Source: a virus
Length of the DNA stretch: 20,756 bases
Strand: one strand, 5' to 3'
IMG/VR virus record: IMGVR_UViG_3300030107_000300
Location: 1-20,756 of that record
Position 1 is the first letter of the stretch, and every line of letters starts with the position of its first letter. The translations under genes and the position numbers were made by a program. The notes under the pieces are model-generated. The model saw only the letters and a program-made list of their open reading frames with translations. It made no database searches and was not told the DNA's origin. Shown one piece after another: positions 1 to 7,100 of the stretch.

Positions 1-1
1 G

Positions 2-394
2 TTGATACGAAAAGATGCAGAAAAAAGGTTAATGGATAGACATCCTGATTTTGAAGATATTAGAAACAGCGATGACTTTCATGCATGGGCAAAAGAGCAA
101 CCGGATTCAATTCAGAAATGGATTTATTCAAATGCTGATGATGCCGACTTAGCCTCAAGAGCTTTAGATTTATTTAAGAAAGATATAGGTATGGATGTTC
201 CTCAAAAGGAAAAGTCATCTTCTAAGACCACAGAATCTGCTGCTGATATGGTTTCAACTAAAACAACAACAGTTGAACCTAAACAACAAAAGATTTGGTC
301 TGAAAGGGAGATTGCTGCCATGAGTATGGATGAGTTTGATAAGTACGAAGAGGAAATATCAAACGCTATGCAAGAAGGCAGAATCACAAAGTAA
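2..394 (+). CDS. Probable capsid scaffolding/assembly protein, C-terminal part (5'-truncated)
   Basis: The reading frame is open to the left edge of the window, so the visible 130 residues are most likely the C-terminal part of a longer protein; the TTG at the edge should not be taken as a real start. The visible part is helical and acidic. It has a segment around residues 13-62 (RHPDFEDIRNSDDFHAWAKE, then DADLASRALDLFKK) of the kind I associate with phage head scaffolding proteins: a HPDF motif, a short 'xxFxxW' helix and a D-A-D-rich helix. A low-complexity linker rich in Lys, Ser and Thr follows (about 68-96), then a short charged C-terminal helix. Its position directly before the major capsid gene, 27 bases away, matches the usual scaffold-capsid order. 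The family assignment is by recalled sequence flavour and position, not by alignment. Confidence 0.62.
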   Translation: MIRKDAEKRLMDRHPDFEDIRNSDDFHAWAKEQPDSIQKWIYSNADDADLASRALDLFKKDIGMDVPQKEKSSSKTTESAADMVSTKTTTVEPKQQKIWSEREIAAMSMDEFDKYEEEISNAMQEGRITK

Positions 395-421
395 CTATTA
401 TAACTTAAAAGGAGAAGTATC

Positions 422-1396
422 ATGGCTCAATTTTTTGAACCCTCAACCGATACTAATGCCAACTTTGGAAACTCCGTAAGTGGACAAACTAATAGTTTCT
501 TTTTACCTAAGATTTACTCTAAAAAGGTTTTAAACTTCTTTAGGAAATCTTCGGTAGTAGAAGCTATCACCAACACAGATTATGCTGGTGAAATATCTGC
601 TTTTGGAGACTCTGTAAGGATTATAAAAGAACCAGTTATCTCTGTGGAAGATTACACAAGAGCAACTGATACAACTGTAACAAGACTAACTGACCAAGAA
701 CTTACTTTGGTTGTTGATAGTGCTAAAGCTTTCAAATTCATCGTAGATGATATTGAAACAAATATGTCACACATCAACTTTAAAGAAGTCGCAACATCAT
801 CTGCTGCATATGCATTGAGAGATTCATATGATGCTGCTGTTATTGCAACTATGTTCTCAGGAGTTTCTAGTTCTTCACCTGACCATGTGTTAGGTACTGA
901 TAATGCTACTGACTTAGCTGCTGGTACATTTGATGGAACTGGTAACTTGGACATTGGTTTTGGTTCTAGTGAGCATGACCCTATTGATGTAATGGCTAGA
1001 ATGGCAAGACTATTAGACGAACAAGATGTACCTGAAGAAGGTAGATGGTTCGTTGCTGGTCCTGACTTCTACGAAGTACTAGGTCAAGCTTCATCTAAGT
1101 TGTTATCTGTAGACTTCAACGCAGGTCAAGGTTCAATTAGAAATGGATTAGTATCAAGTGGAAAACTAAGAGGATTTGAGATGTACAAATCTAATAACAT
1201 TGCCTCAACAACTAATGCTGCTGGTAAAGTTTTAGGTGGACACATTTCATCTACTGCAACTGCTCAAACTATTATTTCAACAGAAACACTAAGAGACCCA
1301 ACATCTTTTGGTGATATAGTTAGAGGATTGCATGTATACGGAGCAAAGGTTTTAAGACCTGAAGCTTTAGTATCAGCTTTCTACGGTATTGATTAA
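422..1396 (+). CDS. Major capsid protein
   Basis: This is a 324-residue protein, close to the length of T7 gp10A-type capsid proteins. It follows a scaffold-like gene and is preceded by a good Shine-Dalgarno sequence (AAGGAG, about 8 bases upstream of the ATG). The N-terminal arm is polar, with FFEPSTDTNANFGN. Then come a basic segment (IYSKKVLNFFRKSSVVEAIT), a beta-rich region with GDSVRIIKEP, a central helix with the DDIETNMSH and ALRDSYDAAVIATMF stretches, and a C-terminal domain with GRWFVAGPDFYEVL and GLHVYGAKVLRPEAL. This order (arm, long helix, then a 'P...Y..L' alpha/beta domain) fits an HK97-fold coat protein. Codon use differs from downstream genes: many C-ending codons (TTC, AAC, GAC, TAC), as expected of the most highly expressed virion gene. 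A stem-loop follows the stop directly. Confidence 0.85.
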   Translation: MAQFFEPSTDTNANFGNSVSGQTNSFFLPKIYSKKVLNFFRKSSVVEAITNTDYAGEISAFGDSVRIIKEPVISVEDYTRATDTTVTRLTDQELTLVVDSAKAFKFIVDDIETNMSHINFKEVATSSAAYALRDSYDAAVIATMFSGVSSSSPDHVLGTDNATDLAAGTFDGTGNLDIGFGSSEHDPIDVMARMARLLDEQDVPEEGRWFVAGPDFYEVLGQASSKLLSVDFNAGQGSIRNGLVSSGKLRGFEMYKSNNIASTTNAAGKVLGGHISSTATAQTIISTETLRDPTSFGDIVRGLHVYGAKVLRPEALVSAFYGID

Positions 1397-1405
1397 TAAT
1401 CAATC

Positions 1406-1427
1406 GGGGGAGTCTTCGGACTCCTCC
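1406..1427 (+). terminator. UUCG-tetraloop hairpin after the capsid gene (probable terminator or attenuator)
   Basis: A 9-bp stem (one G-U pair) closes on a C(TTCG)G tetraloop, an exceptionally stable loop. The arms are 1406-1414 and 1419-1427. Only a short T run (TTTT at about 1430-1433) follows, so termination may be partial. It begins ten bases after the capsid stop codon and ends seven bases before the Shine-Dalgarno of the next gene. T7 has its late terminator, T-phi, at the same place, directly after gene 10. The same hairpin could also stabilise the 3' end of the capsid message or act as a processing site. Confidence 0.72.
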
Positions 1428-1444
1428 ACTTTTAAGGAGATAAA

Positions 1445-1627
1445 ATGAAAGATAAAAAAAGAGAAATGTATGCATACGGAACTGAAAAGAAAAAACCTAT
1501 GAAAGGTGGTCGTATGATGTACAAACATGGTGGTGGAGTACATTACTACAATTCAATAGAAGAAAAAGAAAAAAAATGTAGTGAAATGGTAGGTTACAAC
1601 GAAAGTTTAAAAGAAAAAGGTAAATAA
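1445..1627 (+). CDS. Small basic Gly-Gly-motif protein, 60 aa, unknown function
   Basis: The start is supported by AAGGAG at 1434-1439, five bases before the ATG. The 60-residue product is strongly basic and Lys-rich. Around residues 20-32 it has KGGRMMYK followed by HGGGV: two Gly-Gly elements spaced exactly eight residues apart. The same style of motif occurs three times at the N terminus of the 738-aa protein at 9401. No membrane segment or known enzyme motif is visible. The C-terminal half is charged and probably helical (SIEEKEKKCSEM). It lies between the capsid gene and the adaptor gene, and its stop overlaps the next ATG (TAATG). A minor virion or DNA-binding role is possible, but I do not recognise the protein. 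Confidence 0.7.
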   Translation: MKDKKREMYAYGTEKKKPMKGGRMMYKHGGGVHYYNSIEEKEKKCSEMVGYNESLKEKGK

Positions 1628-1773
1628 TGAAAGTTAAAGCACCTAAAGGCTACCATTGGATGAAACAAAAAAATGGTAGTTTTAAATTAATGAAACACAA
1701 AGGAAAGTTTGTACCACACAAAGGTGCAAGTTTAATGGCAAACTTTGCAATACAAAAGGTACATAAAAAATAA
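1627..1773 (+). CDS. Very small basic protein, 48 aa, unknown function
   Basis: A 48-codon frame runs from an ATG overlapping the previous stop (TAATG at 1625-1629) to a TAA that in turn overlaps the ATG of the adaptor gene (1771-1775). The product starts MKVKAPKGYHWMK and continues with FKLMKHKGKFVPHKG, ending IQKVHKK. It is highly basic (many Lys and His, almost no acidic residues), with a YHWMK / FKLMKHKGKF pair that looks like two short beta-strands or a degenerate repeat. The exact tiling between two overlapped genes argues that it is real even though it is tiny. Function is unknown; nucleic-acid contact or head binding is only a guess from charge. Confidence 0.72.
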   Translation: MKVKAPKGYHWMKQKNGSFKLMKHKGKFVPHKGASLMANFAIQKVHKK

Positions 1774-2537
1774 TGGCTACAACATATTTAGATTTAACTA
1801 ACGAAGTTCTTAGAGAACTAAACGAAATACCATTAACATCAGCAAACTTTGCAACTGCAATAGGTTTGCAAAAATTTGTTAAAGATGCAGTTAATAAATC
1901 TATATTTGATATAGCTAATGAAGAACCTCAGTTACCTTTTTTTAGTGCTGGAGTAAGTGGAAGTACAGACCCTTTTTATGGTAATGTAACAGTAGCAAGT
2001 GTAGCAGGTCAAAGATGGTACACATTAAAAGCTGATAGTTCTAGTATAACTACAGATTATGGTTCAATAGATTGGGATGATTTTTATATTACTACAATAA
2101 ATGTAAGTGGAGAATCTAGTCCTTATGTTTCTAAAGGATTAAGATTTTTAACACTTGCAGATTGGAAAAGATATTACAGAGATAGTGAAAATGCAGATGA
2201 TGCTGATACTCAATATGGTGAACCTACATATGTAATTAAATCTCCAGATAATAGAAAGTTTGGATTAAGTCCAATACCTGATAAAGTTTATAATGTACAT
2301 TTTTATGCATTTACAAAACCAACAGCTTTAGATGCTCATGGAGATACAATGGCTTTACCAGAACAATATAGTAATGTAGTAACTGCAAGAGCTAGATACT
2401 ATGTATGGCAGTTTAAAGAAAGTCCACAACAAGCAGCTTTTGCTTTAGAAGATTATAAAAAGGGAATGAAGCATATGAAATCTAATCTTATGAACCCAGC
2501 TCCTAAATATATGACAGATGATAGGACATACTTTTAA
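1773..2537 (+). CDS. Tail adaptor / head-tail connector protein (T7 gp11 tail-tubular-A-like role)
   Basis: A 254-residue protein that begins MATTYLDLTNEVLRELNEIP and continues with a 'VKDAVNKSIFDIANEE' helix. That helical opening, followed by a beta-rich middle (RWYTL, DWDDFYI, LRFLTLADWKRYY) and a C-terminal helical bundle (ARARYYVWQFKESPQQAAFALEDY), is typical of the adaptor proteins that ring the portal in short-tailed phages. T7 gp11 is about 196 aa, so this one is somewhat longer. The start overlaps the preceding stop (TAATG) and its own stop overlaps the nozzle start in the same way, which suggests translational coupling of adaptor and nozzle. The family call rests on sequence flavour and on position before the nozzle-like gene. 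Confidence 0.68.
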   Translation: MATTYLDLTNEVLRELNEIPLTSANFATAIGLQKFVKDAVNKSIFDIANEEPQLPFFSAGVSGSTDPFYGNVTVASVAGQRWYTLKADSSSITTDYGSIDWDDFYITTINVSGESSPYVSKGLRFLTLADWKRYYRDSENADDADTQYGEPTYVIKSPDNRKFGLSPIPDKVYNVHFYAFTKPTALDAHGDTMALPEQYSNVVTARARYYVWQFKESPQQAAFALEDYKKGMKHMKSNLMNPAPKYMTDDRTYF

Positions 2538-4144
2538 TGGCTAGAAGTCAACCATATACAGTTGCAGTTGATGGAGGATTAGTAAGTTCAACTAATGTTA
2601 TTAATTTACTTAAGACTCCCGGAGTTGCAAAAGACTTAAGAAACTTTGAGGTTTCTACAGAAGGTGGTTATAGAAGAATAAATGGCTATCAAAAGTTTGG
2701 TACAACAAATGCTACAAAACCTACAGGTGGTACAACTAATATACTAGGTGTATTTCCTTATGCAGATGGTGTAATAGCTACTGCAGGTACAGGAATATTT
2801 TTTAGTAATGATGGACAAACTTGGTTAAATATAGGTAGAAGTTCTGTAGCAAGTAGTGGAGATGATTATACAGCCTTTACAGGTAGAAGTACACTAACAA
2901 GAACTTCACAAGGTCAATGTCAGTTTACATTATTTGATGGGGCTACATTTGATTATGGTCAAGTTATTATAGCTGATGGTACTAATAAACCTTACATATT
3001 TAGAATGGAAGGTACAGGAGGATTAACATCTAGAACATTTTTTGCAGAAGAAATAACTGTAACAGGAACTAAAGGTGTTAAATATGTTACAACTCACGAC
3101 AAGCATTTAATAGCTGCAGGAGTTGAAGATAATTTAAGTACAGTATTTTATAGTGCTACATTAGACCCTACAAGCTTTAGTGGTACTGGTTCAGGCTCTA
3201 TAGTAGTAGAAGACCAAATAGAAGGAATTAGAGGATTCCGTAATGAGTTATTTATATTTTGTACCAATAGTATATTTAAATTAATAAATATAAATAATTC
3301 AAGCACTATAGCTATAGTACCAGTTACAAAGAATGTGGGCTGTTTAAGTGGCTATAGTATTCAAGAGATTGGTGGTGACTTAATATTTTTAGCACCAGAT
3401 GGATTAAGAACAGTTGCTGGTACTGCAAGAATCGGAGATGTTGAGTTAGGTACAGTTAGTAAAGCTATACAACCTTTAGTAACAGACTTAGCAGAAAACA
3501 TAAATACATTTGTAATAGATAGTGTTGTATTACGAGAAAAGTCACAGTACAGATTATTTTATACAAATACAAGTTTAGAGCAAACACAACAAAAAGGAAT
3601 TATAGGAACATTAAGACCAAACGGATTTCAATGGTCAGAAACAAGAAGTTTAGAAGTTACTGCTATAGGTTCAGGATTTGATAGTAATAATGTAGAACAA
3701 TATTATCATGGAGATACAGAAGGTTTTGTTTATCAACATGATACAGGAAATAGTTTTGATGGCAGTAATATATTAGCTAGGTTTGAAACACCTAACTATG
3801 ATTATGGTGATTTAGGAACATTAAAAACTTTACACTATGTAAGAGTTTCAGCAAGTTCAGAAGGTATTGTTGAACCAGACTTACAAGTAAGATTTGATTA
3901 TGGTAATACAGATATACCACAACCACCAGATTTATTTGATATAGGAGTTATTAATCCACCTTCAAAGTTTGCAGATGCATTATTTAATACTAATGTATTT
4001 GGTGGAGGAGATAACCCTTTAATAAGAGTTCCATTACAAGGAAGTGGAACAAGTAACAATTTTACAATTATAAGTGATGACACAAAAGCCCCTTATACTA
4101 TAAATGGTTTTTATGTAGATTACATACCTTCAGGCAGGAGATAA
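2537..4144 (+). CDS. Tail nozzle / stabilisation protein (T7 gp12 tail-tubular-B-like role)
   Basis: A 535-residue, almost all-beta protein without membrane segments. The N-terminal region has GGLVSSTNVINLLKTPGVAK then LRNFEVSTEGGYRRINGYQKFG. This 'N-x-L..PG-A..LRNFEV...GGYRRI.GY' pattern is what I recall from nozzle or phage stabilisation proteins of podoviruses. Blade-like segments follow (GVFPYADGVIATAG, GVKYVTTHDKHLIAAG, GFRNELFIFCTNSIFKL, GGDLIFLAPDGLRTVAG), consistent with a beta-propeller body. The C-terminal part (residues about 440-535) looks like a beta-sandwich ending DYIPSGRR. It is shorter than T7 gp12 (about 794 aa). The gene is coupled to the adaptor by a TAATG overlap, and its last codons contain the AGGAG that serves as ribosome site for the fibre. 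Confidence 0.66.
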   Translation: MARSQPYTVAVDGGLVSSTNVINLLKTPGVAKDLRNFEVSTEGGYRRINGYQKFGTTNATKPTGGTTNILGVFPYADGVIATAGTGIFFSNDGQTWLNIGRSSVASSGDDYTAFTGRSTLTRTSQGQCQFTLFDGATFDYGQVIIADGTNKPYIFRMEGTGGLTSRTFFAEEITVTGTKGVKYVTTHDKHLIAAGVEDNLSTVFYSATLDPTSFSGTGSGSIVVEDQIEGIRGFRNELFIFCTNSIFKLININNSSTIAIVPVTKNVGCLSGYSIQEIGGDLIFLAPDGLRTVAGTARIGDVELGTVSKAIQPLVTDLAENINTFVIDSVVLREKSQYRLFYTNTSLEQTQQKGIIGTLRPNGFQWSETRSLEVTAIGSGFDSNNVEQYYHGDTEGFVYQHDTGNSFDGSNILARFETPNYDYGDLGTLKTLHYVRVSASSEGIVEPDLQVRFDYGNTDIPQPPDLFDIGVINPPSKFADALFNTNVFGGGDNPLIRVPLQGSGTSNNFTIISDDTKAPYTINGFYVDYIPSGRR

Positions 4145-4148
4145 ATAA

Positions 4149-7100
4149 ATGGCAGGATATACAAGACAAAGTTCATTTGCAGATGGAGATACAATTACTG
4201 CTGCATTATTCAATAACGAATACAATCAGTTAGTAAATGCATTTCATAATTCTACAGGACACACACATGATGGCACAGCAGCTTCTGGTCCTGTTATAGG
4301 ATTAATAGGAGATGCAGGAGAAACTTCTCCAAACAACAAAGTTTTAATAGATACATCAAATAATTACATTGAGTTTTATGTAGAAGTATCAAGTAGTTCA
4401 GTACAACAACTTTACATAGCTGATGGAGCTATTGTTCCTGTTACTGATAATGATATTGATTTAGGTACTAGCTCACTTGAATTTAAAGATTTATATATAG
4501 ATGGTACAGCTTATGTAGATGCTATAAACTTTAATGGTACAGCAATTACATCAACTGCTGCTGAACTAAACATATTAGATGGAGTAACATCTACAGCAGC
4601 CGAACTTAACATTCTTGATGGTGTAACATCTACAGCAGCAGAACTTAATATACTTGATGGAGTTACTGCAACCACAGCAGAGTTAAACATTATGGATGGA
4701 GTAACTGCAACTACTGCTGAATTAAATATAATGGATGGTGTAACTTCTACAGCAGCCGAATTAAATATATTAGATGGTAAAGCTTTTCTTGATGAAGATG
4801 ATATGTCTTCTAATAGTGCTACAGGTATTGCTTCTCAACAATCTATTAAAGCTTATGTAGATTCACAGGTTACAGCACAAGATTTAGATGCTACTACAGA
4901 TAGTGGCACAATAGCAATAGACTTAGATAGTGAAACATTAACTATTGCAGGTGGAGAAGGTATTGATACTTCTGCTTCAAGTAATACAATTACTATTGCT
5001 GCTGAAGATGCAACAACAAGTAACAAAGGTGTTGCTTCATTTAGTTCAGATGACTTTACAGTTTCTAGTGGAGCTGTAAGTTTAGCAACAACATCTACTG
5101 CTGCAGAATTAAATATATTAGATGGTGCAACAGTAACTACTGCAGAACTGAATATACTTGATGGAGTTACATCAACTGCTGCAGAACTTAATTTACTTGA
5201 TGGTGTTACAAGTACTACAGCCGAGTTAAATATTTTAGATGGTGTTACTTCTACTACTGCTGAGTTAAATATATTAGATGGTGTTACAAGTACAACAGCA
5301 GAATTAAATATTCTTGATGGTGTTACAGCTAGTGCAACAGATATAAATCTTATAGATGGAATAACAAACGGAACAGTAATAGCAAGTAAAGCTATTATAA
5401 CAGATGCAAACAAAGATATTACTGGTGGTAGAAATATTACTATTAGTGGTGAGTTAGATGCAGGGTCACTTGACATATCAGGTGATGCAGATATTGATGG
5501 AACATTAGAAGCTGATGCAATTACTATTAATGGAGTTACACTAGCAGAAACAATTAGTGATACTGTAGGAGCTATGGTAACTTCTAATACAGAAACAGGA
5601 GTTACAGTAACTTATGATGATAGCGATAATACATTAGACTTTGTTATTGGAACACTAAATCAAAATACAACAGGTAATGCAGCTACAGCTACAGCATTAG
5701 AAACAGCTAGAACTATTCATGGTGTTTCATTTGATGGTACAGCTAATATAGATTTATCAGAAGTTATTCAAGATACTGTAGGAGCTATGGTATCTAGTAA
5801 TACTGAAAGTGGTATTACAGTAGCTTACGAAGATGGAGATGGAACATTAGACTTTACAGTTGGTACACTTAACCAAGATACTACAGGTAATGCAGCTACT
5901 GCAACAGCTTTAGAAACTGCAAGAACAATACATGGTGTAAGTTTTGATGGTACTGCAAACATTGACCTTTCAGAGGTTATTCAAGATACTGTAGGAGCTA
6001 TGGTATCTTCAAATACTGAATCAGGTATTACAGTAACTTATCAAGATAGTGATGGTACTTTAGACTTTACAGTATCAGGTGCTACAGTTAATCAGGTTAT
6101 TGATGCAGATGCAGATACAAAAATACAAGTAGAAGAATCAAGTGATGAAGATAAAATAAGATTTGATACTGGTGGTACTGAAAGAGTTGTTATAGATTCT
6201 AATGGATTAACTGCATCAGCTTTAGTAGTAACAGGCACAACAGATTTAGGCAGCACTATAACAACTGGTGATTTAACTATTGATGTTGATGATACTCCTT
6301 CACTACACTTTAAAAAAGCAAGTGCTGCTGATATTTTAGCTAGTATAAATGTAAGCACAGATGCAGGTTCAGGTGGTAAATTTGTAATTCAAACAAAAAG
6401 AAATGGAGATACAGCATTAGATAGATTAACTATAGATGATGATGGTAATGCTACATTTACTGGTCAGATTATTACAAGCACAGATGGCAGTAACAATGTA
6501 AGATTAGGTGATGGTGCTGGTGCTGCATTAGCAAGTGGTGGAACTAGAAATGTTGCTATAGGCTCTAATGCAGGTGCTGCTCTAACAACCGGTGATTATA
6601 ATGTAGCTGTTGGATATAATGCTCTTGATGCAGAAGATACAGGAACTAGGTCAACAGCTATAGGTTATTTTGCTTTATCTGCACAAAATAATGATTCATC
6701 AAACCATAACACAGCAGTAGGTTTTACTGCGTTAGAACAAACAACAACTGGTGTTTTTAATGCATCTGTAGGTTCAAATTCTTTAAACGCAAACACAACA
6801 GGTAGTAATAATAATGCTTTAGGATATGGTGCTTTACTTTCAAACACAACAGCAAGTCACAATAACGCTTTTGGAACACTAGCTTTAGATGCTTGTACGA
6901 CTGGTGGTTCAAATGTAGGTATAGGTAGTAATGCTTTAGGAGCATTGACTACAGCATCAAACAATGTAGCCATAGGTTATAATGCAGGAGGAAATGCAAC
7001 AACAGCATTAACAGATAGTGTTTTCGTAGGTTATCAAGCAGGTAGTTCTGGAACACAAGGAACAGCTAATGTCGGTGTAGGCTATAATGCACTTTACACT

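Noticed and set aside
390-421. Possible -10-like promoter (TATTATAA) before the capsid gene
   Set aside because: In such AT-rich DNA this sequence is expected by chance and no convincing -35 element or repeated phage-promoter motif was found.
4548-5363. CRISPR-like spaced repeats
   Set aside because: The 39-bp repeats are contiguous, in frame, divergent at silent positions and without spacers; they are protein repeats.
4853-5476. Long antisense open frame (207 codons) under the fibre repeats
   Set aside because: It mirrors the 13-residue repeat array, is built from reversed repeat codons, has no ribosome site and lies wholly inside a clear gene. Other minus-strand frames (for example 652-954, 7232-7459, 9681-9947, 15450-16085) are rejected for the same reason.
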